In this document: positions 28,901-36,790 of the stretch, piece after piece
Position numbering within the stretch: position 1 is the stretch's first letter
Layout of the letters: every line of letters starts with the position of its first letter
Assembly: GCF_000426065.1 (NCBI RefSeq)
Contig: NZ_AUEQ01000006.1
Span: 248,001 to 312,000 of the forward strand
DNA length: 64,000 bases
Reading direction: 5' to 3'
Source of the DNA: Mycobacterium sp. URHD0025
GTDB lineage: Bacteria > Actinomycetota > Actinomycetes > Mycobacteriales > Mycobacteriaceae
Program-made: the position numbers and the translations under genes
The notes under the pieces: model-generated
What the model was told of the DNA's origin: nothing
Database searches by the model: none
The model's input: only the letters and a program-made list of their open reading frames with translations

Positions 28901-29717
28901 GGTCGGTGACACCCTGCGCCTCCAGTACGGGCCCGCGGCGGCGGCGCCGGCCATCCGGCTGTTGCCCGGGAGCGTCCGTCGTCACGAGCTCGGGCCGGTG
29001 CCCCTGAACCGGCCCGCCACCGAAGTGCTGCTGGGCGTCGGCGATCGCGAGCTGGCACCGGTGTTGGTCGATTTCGCGACCCAGCCAGATCTGTTGATCC
29101 TCGGTGATACCGGCTGCGGCAAGTCCACGGCGCTGCGCACCCTGTGCTCCGAACTGGTGGCCGGCAACGACGCGGCGAGCGCGCAGCTGCTGATCGTGGA
29201 CTTCCGGCGGGCCCTGCTGGGAGCTGTGGAATCGGAGCATCTGGCCGGATACGCGCCCTCGGTGGGGGCGCTGGATGCCACGTTGCCGAGCGTGCTTGAG
29301 ACGCTGAGGAACCGGATGCCGAATGCGGAGGTCAGCCAACGGCAACTCCGTGACCGGTCGTGGTGGAGCGGACCGGAACTGTACGTCGTGGTCGACGACT
29401 ACGACCTGGTGGCCGGTAGCGGGACAAACCCACTGTCGGCGCTGTTGCCCTACCTGCCGCATGCCCGCGACCTCGGGCTGCATCTGCTGCTGGCCCGCCG
29501 TTCCGGCGGAGCGGCGCGGGCGATGTTCGATCCGGTCGTGGCTGCCGTGAGAGACCTCGGCTGCATGGGCCTGATGATGAGCGCGAACCCCGACGAGGGT
29601 GTGCTGCTGGGATCGGTGCGGCCGGTTCGGCTTCCGCCTGGGCGCGGCACACTGATCACCCGCGCGGCACCTGATCAACTGGTTCAGGTCGCGTTGCCCG
29701 GCGAAGAGACCGGGTGA
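25947..29717 (+). CDS. eccC4: ESX-4 type VII secretion ATPase EccC4
   Basis: A 1256-residue protein, the motor and substrate receptor of the ESX-4 system. Two N-terminal transmembrane helices (about 48-95) precede three FtsK/SpoIIIE-type ATPase domains with P-loops GATGSGKSE (about residue 443), GGPQSGKST (about 766) and GDTGCGKST (about 1053). The first domain has Walker B LLIVVDEFSEL; the second has VFLIIDGW and the third LYVVVDDYD, which lack the usual Glu, as is typical of the degenerate ATPase 2 and 3. It corresponds to Rv3447c. The start is uncertain: ATGs at 25947 and 25953 and an open frame back to 25881 all exist; 25947 is chosen on family length. Confidence 0.95.
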   Translation: MSMETISTPQGARGLPAESPTGEMVIDAPPALPRQTPGGVLTRLLPLMLVVAMAGMIAVYVTSGAAAGRGPASAMFPIMMVMSAIGTAAYSLKSNGTARQLHRDRCEYLRYLDGIDAAAAETGRSQWLGLHADHPAPARLWTLSGGEQMWKRRLGDAEFCAVRIGLGERPLSTRLVAGGTDPGRDTDPVTASALAQLIRRRSTVADAPWTVNLGSLGHVTVSGPHEAARALVRAVICQLATAHSPRHVRIAAILDATTVGHWEWLKWLAHHGHSIGAGGMATLRSRALDGLPAPAPGVHTVVVVDSAAAAIPASGAGVTLLVIAGPGGTGTTGTDLELVLGSDGMRYGGVLVRPDQMTHEQAVTCARRLARYRPESAADDSGWPALIGIDGPTVFDPVDTWTTADPRRFLRVPVGRCTDGTPLHLDLKEAAHDGMGPHGLCVGATGSGKSEFLRTLVLGLITTHPPEALNLVLVDFKGGATFLGLQTARHISALITNLAQEAPMVARMADALAGEMTRRQELLRAAGNLANIAEYRRRADLPALPALLIVVDEFSELLQQHPDFAEMFVAIGRLGRSLGMHLLLASQRLDEGRLRGLESHLSYRICLKTFSPSESRSVLGIADAYELPNTPGAAYLKSPSGEIVRFQTAFVSEACSAPEQPPQVPPAVLRPRRFTGAWTQKERLPAAPKATTVLQQVVDRLAGYGSPAHQVWLAPLPRGVPLSDVLLSDSGPLSIAIGLVDCPFDQRRDRLVLSLGTSQGNMAIVGGPQSGKSTAAKTLAVALSATHDPRDVAIYCLDFGGGALSALQALPHVGAVAGRADADLVRRTVAELHALVNIREARFTALGVGSMAEYRARRRAGEIDDPFGDVFLIIDGWSTFRGEFESLEQSITALALQGLSLGVHVVVTASRWADFRPALKDQLGTRIELRLGDPAESEMDRKRARQLAQSPPGRGLTREGRELLIALPRLDGTPSDAGIGEALARVGDTLRLQYGPAAAAPAIRLLPGSVRRHELGPVPLNRPATEVLLGVGDRELAPVLVDFATQPDLLILGDTGCGKSTALRTLCSELVAGNDAASAQLLIVDFRRALLGAVESEHLAGYAPSVGALDATLPSVLETLRNRMPNAEVSQRQLRDRSWWSGPELYVVVDDYDLVAGSGTNPLSALLPYLPHARDLGLHLLLARRSGGAARAMFDPVVAAVRDLGCMGLMMSANPDEGVLLGSVRPVRLPPGRGTLITRAAPDQLVQVALPGEETG

Positions 29718-30871
29718 TGAGCTCGACCGTCGTCGAGGTGGGTCCGGTGACCGTGCGTGGACCCGGCCCAGACTCAGACCTCGCCGGCATCGCGGTGGCC
29801 GGGATCGACGACGAGATCACCCTCGTCGACGACCAACCGGTCGCGGTGGCCGACCTGTGGGTCGAGGTGCTCGACGCCGCGGCGCCCGGGGCGCGACGAC
29901 TCACCCTGGTGTGCCCCACCTGGTGGACCGTCGAGCAGTGCGACCGCGTACGGGACGCCGCGATTGCCATAGGCGCTGAAGTCGTTGTGATGCAGCGTGT
30001 TCAGGCGATCGGTTCAACGCTGACGAGTGAGTCATGGGTGGTGGTCGAGATCTCCGACGAGGTCGTCGTGGTGTCGGGCGCCGGCGCGCCGGGCGTGACG
30101 CTGGCCCGCCATGCCGAGGACGATCTGGACCCGGAGGCAGTGGTACGCGCAGTGATTGCGATCGCGGGAGCATCGGCGGAGGTCGCGGTCGATGCACCGG
30201 CCGAGGTCGTCGGAGCGACGGCGTTGGGCAGCGCGGTGATGGACGGATTGCGCCGGCGCGGTACGAAGGTCAACCTGGCCGACGCCCGGACGTGGCGCGT
30301 CGCGCTCACGTGTCCGGACACCCCGGCCGTCGCCGAACCCGTCGGCAGGCGGGTCCTGGCGGGCCGGCTCGCGATCGGTGCGGCGACGACTCTGGCCATT
30401 GTGCTGGGCGGGATAGCCTTTGCCGCTCAGGGTGGAGCCGGGGACGACGGCGCGATGACGGTGCTTGTCGAGGGCCGGGTCGCGATGCAGATTCCCGCCG
30501 GGTGGACCGTTCAGCGGATCACCGACGGGCCGGGATCGGCTCGCGTGGAGGTGATTTCACCGAGCGATCCGCAGGCGGCGATCCACCTGACGCAGTCCGG
30601 GATCGCTGACGGCGCCGTGGCCGACACTCTGCAGCGGGCTCTTGAGGAGGAGCCCGAAGGGGTGTTCGTCGACTTCGATCCGGCCGCGGTTATCGCGGCG
30701 CGCCGGGTGGTCAGTTACCTGGAGGTCCGCCCCGGTCGAGAGGTTCGGTGGGCGGTGTTCGTCGACAGATCGGTGCGGATCGCGATCGGGTGCCAGAGTG
30801 CACCGGACCGCGCGGCCGCGGTGCGGGCGGCGTGTGAGGCGGCCACCCGGTCGGCACATGCAACCGGCTGA
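29717..30871 (+). CDS. Type VII secretion-associated protein (Rv3446c family)
   Basis: A protein of about 384 residues of the family found only beside eccC4/esxU. Residues 1-200 look like a degenerate actin/Hsp70-type fold (TLVCPTWWTVEQCDRV, VVVEISDEVVVVSGAG), one transmembrane helix follows (about 215-240, IGAATTLAIVLGGIAFAA), and the extracytoplasmic C-terminal domain (about 245-380) is the conserved part (RVAMQIPAGWTVQRI, VSYLEVRPGREVRWAVFV). It overlaps eccC4: ATG at 29717 gives TGATG, or GTG at 29714 gives GTGA. The exact function is unknown; the position within ESX-4 suggests a complex component or accessory. Confidence 0.9.
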   Translation: MSSTVVEVGPVTVRGPGPDSDLAGIAVAGIDDEITLVDDQPVAVADLWVEVLDAAAPGARRLTLVCPTWWTVEQCDRVRDAAIAIGAEVVVMQRVQAIGSTLTSESWVVVEISDEVVVVSGAGAPGVTLARHAEDDLDPEAVVRAVIAIAGASAEVAVDAPAEVVGATALGSAVMDGLRRRGTKVNLADARTWRVALTCPDTPAVAEPVGRRVLAGRLAIGAATTLAIVLGGIAFAAQGGAGDDGAMTVLVEGRVAMQIPAGWTVQRITDGPGSARVEVISPSDPQAAIHLTQSGIADGAVADTLQRALEEEPEGVFVDFDPAAVIAARRVVSYLEVRPGREVRWAVFVDRSVRIAIGCQSAPDRAAAVRAACEAATRSAHATG

Positions 30872-30949
30872 GATTTGGGTGGAACCGAATCGGCCCGCGC
30901 TGCGTCGAATTGTTATATCCCGCAAGACAAGACCGGAGGGTCAGAGGAC

Positions 30950-31273
30950 ATGTCACCAGGACTGACGGGGCCGTTGGGCACCGACTTCGAGGTAATGACG
31001 AGCGTGGCCGACCGGATCGACGTCCTCAACGACGACGTCCGGGCCATGCTGCAGACGTTCATCGGAAAAATGAGCAGTGTGCCACTGTCGGTGTGGGGCG
31101 GAGTGGCTGCCGCGCGCTTTCGCGATGTGGTCGACCGCTGGAACGGTGAATCGCTGACGCTGTACTCCACCTTGAGCCGCATTGCCGAGACCATCCGGAC
31201 CAACGAGCGCACGTTGCGCGCTGCGGCTCACAACCACGCGCAGCGCCTCGGCACCGTCGGCGACGGCATCTGA
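30950..31273 (+). CDS. esxU: ESX-4 WXG100-family protein EsxU
   Basis: A 107-residue helical-hairpin protein. It starts MSPGLTGPLGTDFEVMTSV, with the WXG turn in PLSVWGGVAAARFRDVVDRW (Trp about 47). It resembles Rv3445c over its length. WXG100 proteins are secreted as dimers; EsxU pairs with EsxT. The ATG at 30950 follows a GAGG site, and the longer open frame from 30875 lies in the 78-bp intergenic segment. 11 bp separate it from esxT. Confidence 0.95.
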   Translation: MSPGLTGPLGTDFEVMTSVADRIDVLNDDVRAMLQTFIGKMSSVPLSVWGGVAAARFRDVVDRWNGESLTLYSTLSRIAETIRTNERTLRAAAHNHAQRLGTVGDGI

Positions 31274-31284
31274 GGGCCGCGACC

Positions 31285-31581
31285 ATGGATCATGTGCTGT
31301 CCTACGACTTCGGCGAGATCGAGTACTCGGTTCGCCAGGAGATCCACACCACCTCGCGCCGATTCAACGCGGCCCTGGATGAATTGCGTTCACAGATCGC
31401 GCCTCTGCAGCAGGTCTGGACCCGTGAGGCCGCGCAGGCCTATGCCGTCGAGCAGGCCCGGTGGAACCGCGCGGCCGCGGCACTCAACGACATCCTGGTC
31501 TCTCTGGGCAATGCGGTGCGCGACGGTGCCGACGAGGTGGCCGCCACCGATCGCAGTGCCGCCAATGCCTGGGGAGTCTGA
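31285..31581 (+). CDS. esxT: ESX-4 WXG100-family protein EsxT
   Basis: A 98-residue helical hairpin starting MDHVLSYDFGEIEYSVRQEI, with PLQQVWTREAAQAYAVEQ at the turn: the WXG glycine is Arg (W-T-R), as in M. tuberculosis EsxT (Rv3444c). It is the partner of EsxU and the last gene of the ESX-4 operon. A strong hairpin follows 35 bp downstream, before the convergent helicase gene. Confidence 0.95.
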   Translation: MDHVLSYDFGEIEYSVRQEIHTTSRRFNAALDELRSQIAPLQQVWTREAAQAYAVEQARWNRAAAALNDILVSLGNAVRDGADEVAATDRSAANAWGV

Positions 31582-31615
31582 GACGGCCGACGCAGGAGGG
31601 CGGCCGGAAGAGCCG

Positions 31616-31656
31616 GTGCGGTCCCGTTCGGTGGAGAGGACCGAGCGGGACCGCAC
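31616..31656. terminator. Bidirectional terminator between esxT and helicase gene
   Basis: A 17-bp inverted repeat (31616-31632 and 31640-31656, loop of 7) with one G:T-type mismatch, GC-rich, centred between the convergent stops of esxT (31581) and the DEAD-box helicase (31666). No long U-run is seen on either side. Confidence 0.65.
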
Positions 31657-31665
31657 ACTTCCGTT

Positions 31666-33075
31666 CTAGCGACCCGAGTTGGAGCCGTTGGACCGCTGGG
31701 GCCGACGGCCGCCGCGGTGCTGCCCGCCGGCGCCGGACCTTGCGGCCGGGGCGCCGCCGTTGCGGGAGGACCCGTTCGGGCGGCTGCGGCGCTGCTGCTG
31801 CCCCGACTTGCCCGGCTGCGCGGACTGGCGCCGCGGCGCCGCAGCCTGGGCTACCGGCTCCACACGGATCGGATCACCGAAAACCCGGTCTCCGGGCGCG
31901 ATCTCGCGAAGCACGGGATGATCGATCCCGTTCACCCGGGTGATCGTCGGCTTGACGCCGGCCTTTTTGGTCAGGGTGCGTACGTCGGAAACCTGCGCAT
32001 CGTGCATCAGGGTCACGACGGTGCCCTCGTTCCCGGCGCGGGCGGTGCGCCCGGACCGGTGCAGGTAGGCCTTGTGCTCGACCGGCGGGTCGGCGTGCAC
32101 GACGAGGCTGACATCGTCGACGTGGATGCCACGGGCGGCGATGTCGGTGGCCACCAGTACTGCCGCCGATCCGTCGGAGAAGGCGGTCAGGTTGCGGGTG
32201 CGGGCATTCTGGGACAGGTTGCCGTGCAGCTCGACTGCCGAGACGCCACGCGAATTGAGCTGACGGGTCAGGTTTTTCGCGCCGTGCTTGGTGCGGGCGA
32301 ACACGATGGTGCGGCCCGGGGCGGCGGCCAGATCGGCAACCACGTTGATCCGCGCGGCGTTGTCCACGTGGAGCACGTGGTGGACCATCGCACTCACCGG
32401 TGACTGTGCTGAGTCGACACTGTGCACCACGGGGTCGTGCAGGTAGCGCTTGACCAGCACGTCGACCCCGGCGTCAAGCGTGGCCGAGAACAGCAGGCGC
32501 TGGCAGTTTTTGGGCGTACGGTCCAGCAGCCGCTTCACACCCGGCAGGAAGCCGAGATCGGCCATGTGGTCGGCCTCGTCCAGCACGGTGACCTCGACCG
32601 CCGACAGGTCTGCGTGGCCTGACCGCATGTGGTCTTCCAGCCGGCCCGGGCAGGCGATCACGATGTCCACGCCACCCCGGAGTGCGGAGATCTGCGGGTT
32701 GGCGCCCACGCCACCGAAGATGTTGACCGAGCGCAGGCCGGTGGCTTTGGCCAACGGAGCCAGCGAGGCCTCGATCTGGGTGACCAGTTCGCGGGTCGGC
32801 GCCAGGATCAGCGCACGGGGCCGGTTGGGTGCGCGACGTGTGCCGCTGGTCGACAACCGTGCCACCAGGGGCAACAGGAATGCGTAGGTCTTGCCCGATC
32901 CGGTGCGGCCGCGGCCCAGGACGTCGCGGCCGTTCAGTGAATCGGGCAGGGTGGCGGCCTGGATCGGGAACGGGGTCTCGACCCCGCTGGCCGCAAGGGT
33001 GGCGACGATCTCGGCGGGCAGGCCGAGCTCGGCGAAAGTGGGCACAGCGGTGCCAGGGATTTCTTGGACAGACAA
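31666..33075 (-). CDS. DEAD-box ATP-dependent RNA helicase
   Basis: A 469-residue helicase with the full motif set: Q-motif region TPFPIQAATLPDSLNGRDVL, motif I GRTGSGKT, Ia PTRELVTQ, II DEAD, III SAT, IV IVFARTKHG, V DIAARGIHVDD and VI HRSGRTARAG. The C-terminal 75 residues are a basic low-complexity tail rich in Arg, Gly, Ser, Asn and Gln, typical of RNA-binding extensions. The start is taken as TTG at 33075 (reading LSVQEIPGTAVPTF) with a GGAGC site 9 nt upstream; no ATG is near the homology start. A TATAGT -10 element (33194-33199, minus strand) would give a leader of over 100 nt, as in other helicase mRNAs (weak call). Confidence 0.9.
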   Translation of the reverse strand: MSVQEIPGTAVPTFAELGLPAEIVATLAASGVETPFPIQAATLPDSLNGRDVLGRGRTGSGKTYAFLLPLVARLSTSGTRRAPNRPRALILAPTRELVTQIEASLAPLAKATGLRSVNIFGGVGANPQISALRGGVDIVIACPGRLEDHMRSGHADLSAVEVTVLDEADHMADLGFLPGVKRLLDRTPKNCQRLLFSATLDAGVDVLVKRYLHDPVVHSVDSAQSPVSAMVHHVLHVDNAARINVVADLAAAPGRTIVFARTKHGAKNLTRQLNSRGVSAVELHGNLSQNARTRNLTAFSDGSAAVLVATDIAARGIHVDDVSLVVHADPPVEHKAYLHRSGRTARAGNEGTVVTLMHDAQVSDVRTLTKKAGVKPTITRVNGIDHPVLREIAPGDRVFGDPIRVEPVAQAAAPRRQSAQPGKSGQQQRRSRPNGSSRNGGAPAARSGAGGQHRGGRRPQRSNGSNSGR

Positions 33076-33301
33076 AATGAAAGCTCCGAAAATAGAGGGC
33101 GGTCGTCCTGCCCGGCGCGAGTGACATCTCGCGGCGCTCGGTGTGACGATCGAGAAGGCGGCAAAGGCAGAACAGGCATGCCGCTGTGGCCCAACTATAC
33201 GGGTCGTGGGGCGGATTCCCCGATTCCTGGTGGTTGGGGTGCTGGTGGTATCCATCACAGGCCGGGCTGGTCAACTATCCTGGCGGTTACGCGTGAATGC
33301 C

Positions 33302-34633
33302 ATGTCCAATGGCCCGACGCCGGGAGAGATGATCGCCGTGGCCGCATCGAGGAACGCGGGAGGCCGGGTGTCGACCCGAGCGCTGCCCGCGAAGGTGCGT
33401 GCTGTCCATGACCTGTTCATCGAAGGCCAGGTAGACGCTGATTACCTGGATTCCACCCCCGTACGCCGCATCATCGCCGAGAGCTGGCAGCGCAGCCTGG
33501 CCACCGGGGTGGACCCCGATCTGGGCGCCCGCGCGGCCGCCGCGGCCGCGGCATTGACCGAATTACGCAATACGCATCCGCTCGCCCCCACCCTGCCGCT
33601 GATCCGCCGCCTGCTGGTCGACGATGCCGTCGACGCCGGAGTGGTGGTGGCGATCACCGCGGCCGACGGCACGCTGCTGTGGGTCGAGGGCGACGCCGGC
33701 GTTCGCCGCAAGGCGGAGGCGATGAACTTCGTGCCCGGATCGGACTGGAGCGAGCAGTCGGCCGGGACGAATGCCCCTGGCACCGCGTTGGCGCTCGACC
33801 GTGAGCTGCAGATCCAGGGGACCGAGCACTTCTCCCGCATCATGCACTCGTGGAGTTGTTCGGCGGTTCCGGTGCATGATCCGGCCACCGGTGTGCTGCT
33901 GGGCGCCATCGACCTGACCGGCGGCTCAGCCGTCGCGACGCCGCAGACATTGGCGCTGGTCAGAGCCACTGCCGTCGCCGTGGAGAACCAGCTGGCTCTG
34001 CTTCGCCTGGCCGGACCCGTCACGCCGGCGGCGCCCGAGGGCGCCCGGTTGACGGTGCTGGGTGCCGACCGCCCGCGCTGGCAGACGACCGACGACGCGG
34101 GCCGTTCGCAGTCCAGTGGGCTGACCGGCCGCCATGCCGACATCCTGGTTCTGCTGATCCGCCATCCCGAGGGGCTGAGTGCCGATCACCTGGCCATGCT
34201 GCTCGACGACAAGGACCTCGACGTCGTCACCGTGCGAGCCGAGGTGTCGCGGCTGCGTCGGGTCATCGGCAGTACCTACATCGAGTCCCGGCCGTACCGG
34301 CTGTTGGCGCCGGTGGCCAGCGACATGGGCGACGTCTTCGACGCGCTGCAGGCCGGGAACCTCTCGGCCGCGCTGGACGCCTACTCAGGGGCGTTGTTGC
34401 CGCAATCGGTCTCGCCGGCCATCGCGCGGCTGCGCACCGAGCTGAGTGCCAGCCTGCGCGAAGCGGTGCTGGCCGCGGGGGACCTGCGCCTGCTGCGGCG
34501 GTGGTTGTCGCTGCCCGATGGTCGTGACGATCGCCAGGGTTGGCGGGTGCTGCACGACCATGCCGAGGCTGATCCCGTGGCCAGGGCGCAGGCCCGCGGT
34601 CACCTGGCCGGGATCGATTCCGAACTGGGCTGA
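33302..34633 (+). CDS. GAF-domain transcriptional regulator
   Basis: A 443-residue regulator. The N-terminus (SWQRSLATGVDPD near residue 55-70) and a GAF sensor domain (about 95-230: LLVDDAVDAGVVVAITAADG and SAVPVHDPATGVLLGAIDL) are followed by a winged-helix region (about 280-340: SGLTGRHADILVLLIRHP, LSADHLAML, VTVRAEVSRLRRVI) and an alpha-helical tail. The layout resembles the sensing part of AcoR-type regulators but has no sigma54 AAA+ domain. It lies 95 bp before the aldehyde dehydrogenase gene and likely controls it. Possible starts are 33302 (chosen), 33293, and a GTG at 33338 with a better GGGAG ribosome site. Ligand unknown; an aldehyde or alcohol is a guess. Confidence 0.82.
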   Translation: MSNGPTPGEMIAVAASRNAGGRVSTRALPAKVRAVHDLFIEGQVDADYLDSTPVRRIIAESWQRSLATGVDPDLGARAAAAAAALTELRNTHPLAPTLPLIRRLLVDDAVDAGVVVAITAADGTLLWVEGDAGVRRKAEAMNFVPGSDWSEQSAGTNAPGTALALDRELQIQGTEHFSRIMHSWSCSAVPVHDPATGVLLGAIDLTGGSAVATPQTLALVRATAVAVENQLALLRLAGPVTPAAPEGARLTVLGADRPRWQTTDDAGRSQSSGLTGRHADILVLLIRHPEGLSADHLAMLLDDKDLDVVTVRAEVSRLRRVIGSTYIESRPYRLLAPVASDMGDVFDALQAGNLSAALDAYSGALLPQSVSPAIARLRTELSASLREAVLAAGDLRLLRRWLSLPDGRDDRQGWRVLHDHAEADPVARAQARGHLAGIDSELG

Positions 34634-34641
34634 TCACCCGG

Positions 34642-34667
34642 CCCAACGTGTGCAACTGTGCTGCAAC
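34642..34667 (+). promoter_or_regulatory. TGCAAC direct repeats before the aldehyde dehydrogenase gene
   Basis: CCCAAC at 34642, TGCAAC at 34651 and TGCAAC at 34662, roughly one helical turn apart, 60-90 bp upstream of the aldehyde dehydrogenase start and just after the GAF regulator gene. The same arrangement recurs before pduE (37552-37578). A candidate binding site for the adjacent regulator. Confidence 0.45.
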
Positions 34668-34728
34668 CTGCTGCTGAGTACCTTTAGTGACGACCGACAC
34701 ACCTGGTGTCCGAATGCAGGAGATTGCC

Positions 34729-36252
34729 ATGACTGTTTATGCACGTCCGGGTACCGAAGGCGCCCTGATGTCGTTCGAGGCCCGCTACGACAACTACATC
34801 GGTGGACAGTGGGTCGCGCCCGCCGAGGGCCGCTACTTCGAGAACCCCACGCCGATCACCGGTCAGGTGTTCTGCGAGGTGGCCCGCTCCACCGAGGCCG
34901 ATGTCGAGAAGGCGCTGGATGCCGCGCATGCCGCCGCACCGGCCTGGGGCAAGACCTCGCCGGCTGAGCGCGCCGTCATCCTCAACAAGATCGCCGACCG
35001 CATCGAGGAGAACCTCGAATCCGTGGCGCTGGCCGAGTCGTGGGACAACGGCAAGCCGATCCGCGAGACGCTCAACGCCGACATCCCGCTGGCCGTCGAC
35101 CACTTCCGCTACTTCGCCGGTGTGTTGCGTGCCCAGGAAGGCTCGCTCTCGCAGATCGACGAGGACACCGTCGCCTACCACTTCCACGAACCGCTCGGCG
35201 TGGTCGGCCAGATCATCCCCTGGAACTTCCCGATTCTCATGGCGGTGTGGAAGCTGGCCCCGGCGCTGGCCGCCGGCAACGCGGTGGTGCTCAAACCTGC
35301 TGAGCAGACTCCTGTTTCGGTGCTCTATCTGATGTCGCTGATCGGTGACCTGTTGCCGGCCGGTGTGATCAACGTGGTCAACGGGTTCGGTGTCGAGTGC
35401 GGCAAGCCCCTGGCCTCGAGCAACCGGATCGCCAAGATCGCCTTCACCGGTGAGACCACCACGGGCCGGCTGATCATGCAGTACGCCAGCCAGAACCTGA
35501 TCCCCGTGACGCTCGAGCTGGGCGGCAAGAGCCCCAACATCTTCTTCTCGGATGTGCTGGCCGACGCCGACGATTTCCAGGACAAGGCCCTGGAAGGGTT
35601 CACCATGTTCGCCCTCAACCAGGGTGAGGTGTGCACCTGCCCGTCGCGGTCGCTGATTCAGGCCGACATCTACGACGAGTTCCTGGAACTTGCCGCGATC
35701 CGCACCAAGGCCGTGCGCCAGGGTGACCCGCTGGACACCGAGACGATGATCGGTGCGCAGGCCTCCAACGATCAGCTGGAGAAGATCCTGTCCTACATCG
35801 AGATCGGCAAATCAGAAGGGGCCCAACTGATCACCGGTGGTGAGCGGGCCGATCTCGGCGGCGATCTCAATGGCGGCTTCTACGTGGCGCCGACGATCTT
35901 CACCGGCAACAACAAGATGCGGCTGTTCCAGGAGGAGATCTTCGGTCCCGTCGTCGCGGTCACCTCGTTCACCGATTACGACGACGCCATCTCGATCGCC
36001 AACGACACGCTGTACGGCCTCGGTGCCGGGGTGTGGAGCCGTAACGGCAACACCGCCTACCGCGCGGGCCGCGACATCAAGGCCGGCCGGGTGTGGACCA
36101 ACTGCTACCACGCCTACCCCGCCCATGCGGCGTTCGGTGGCTACAAGCAGTCCGGCATCGGCCGGGAGAACCACAAGATGATGCTGGATCACTACCAGCA
36201 GACCAAGAACCTGCTGGTGAGCTACGGCAACAAGGCCCAGGGCTTTTTCTGA
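34729..36252 (+). CDS. NAD-dependent aldehyde dehydrogenase (acetaldehyde/propionaldehyde type)
   Basis: A 507-residue member of the ALDH superfamily, closest to the ExaC/AcoD acetaldehyde dehydrogenases. Catalytic Cys at about residue 302 in [11 protein letters not shown] (the CxC form of this group), Glu in ELGGKSPN, and the [18 protein letters not shown] cofactor segment; the tail [14 protein letters not shown] is also typical. It oxidises short aldehydes to acids with NAD. The ATG at 34729 has a GCAGGAG site; a frame open to 34687 is less likely. It lies between the GAF regulator and the diol dehydratase genes, so it would take the propionaldehyde and acetaldehyde they and EutBC make (inference). 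Confidence 0.93.
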   Translation: MTVYARPGTEGALMSFEARYDNYIGGQWVAPAEGRYFENPTPITGQVFCEVARSTEADVEKALDAAHAAAPAWGKTSPAERAVILNKIADRIEENLESVALAESWDNGKPIRETLNADIPLAVDHFRYFAGVLRAQEGSLSQIDEDTVAYHFHEPLGVVGQIIPWNFPILMAVWKLAPALAAGNAVVLKPAEQTPVSVLYLMSLIGDLLPAGVINVVNGFGVECGKPLASSNRIAKIAFTGETTTGRLIMQYASQNLIPVTLELGGKSPNIFFSDVLADADDFQDKALEGFTMFALNQGEVCTCPSRSLIQADIYDEFLELAAIRTKAVRQGDPLDTETMIGAQASNDQLEKILSYIEIGKSEGAQLITGGERADLGGDLNGGFYVAPTIFTGNNKMRLFQEEIFGPVVAVTSFTDYDDAISIANDTLYGLGAGVWSRNGNTAYRAGRDIKAGRVWTNCYHAYPAHAAFGGYKQSGIGRENHKMMLDHYQQTKNLLVSYGNKAQGFF

Positions 36253-36262
36253 CCCCTCGAAC

Positions 36263-36309
36263 GTGAGCTTGTGTGCGAAAAATCCCGCAGAACTCGCATA
36301 CAAGCTCAC
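36263..36309. repeat. 16-bp inverted repeat between aldehyde dehydrogenase and HbpS-like gene
   Basis: Arms 36263-36278 and 36294-36309, loop of 15 nt, one G:T-type mismatch. It begins 10 bp after the aldehyde dehydrogenase stop and is followed by a short T-rich stretch, so it could terminate that transcript or be an intergenic repeat of the kind scattered in mycobacterial genomes. The second option rests on memory, not on a search. Confidence 0.55.
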
Positions 36310-36334
36310 TTTCGTCCGCCCGAAAGGACTTTCG

Positions 36335-36733
36335 ATGACGTCTCTACCCCTGGATACCGCGCACAAGGTGATCGACGCCGCCATCGCCAAAGCGGTGGAG
36401 ATCGGCCAGCCGATGAACATCGCCGTGGTCGACGACGGCGGCCATCTGGTCGCGTTCGCGCGGATGGACGGTGCCATCAAGGCAAGCATCGACATCTCGA
36501 TCCGCAAGGCGCGCACCTCGGTGATGATGAACCTGCCCACCAGTGCCCTGACCGCCGCGGTGCAGCCGGGCGCGGAACTCTATGGCCTGGAGCAGACTTC
36601 GGGCGGACTCGTGGTGTTCGGCGGTGGGTTACTGCTGGAGATCGACGGATCCGTGGTGGGTGCGATCGGTGTCAGCGCGGGGAGTGTCGAGCAGGACGTG
36701 TCGGTGGCGACCGCCGGGGTCGCGGCAATATAG
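36335..36733 (+). CDS. GlcG/HbpS-like (PduO C-terminal-like) protein
   Basis: A 132-residue protein of the GlcG/HbpS family: MTSLPLDTAHKVIDAAIAKA, MNIAVVDDGGHLVAFARMDG, SIRKARTSV and GAIGVSAGSVEQD are the family blocks. Related domains bind heme (HbpS) or form the C-terminal half of PduO, an adenosyltransferase of propanediol metabolism. Its place between the aldehyde dehydrogenase and the B12-dependent diol dehydratase fits a role in cofactor or heme handling (inference). No signal peptide is visible. The last codons, AGVAAI and stop, are the first of three 26-bp tandem repeats. Confidence 0.82.
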   Translation: MTSLPLDTAHKVIDAAIAKAVEIGQPMNIAVVDDGGHLVAFARMDGAIKASIDISIRKARTSVMMNLPTSALTAAVQPGAELYGLEQTSGGLVVFGGGLLLEIDGSVVGAIGVSAGSVEQDVSVATAGVAAI

Positions 36734-36790
36734 CCGCAGCCGGGGTCGCGGCAATATAGCTGGAGCCGGGGTCGCGGCGATCTAACCGGG
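36713..36790. repeat. Three 26-bp tandem repeats at the 3' end of the HbpS-like gene
   Basis: Units begin at 36713, 36739 and 36765 with exact period 26. The first two units are near-identical (GCCGGGGTCGCGGCAATATAG plus 5 bases). The third carries GCGATCTAA, still ending in a stop. Because 26 is not a multiple of 3, each unit places the peptide end AGVAAI and a stop in a different frame, at 36733, 36759 and 36785. Confidence 0.92.
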
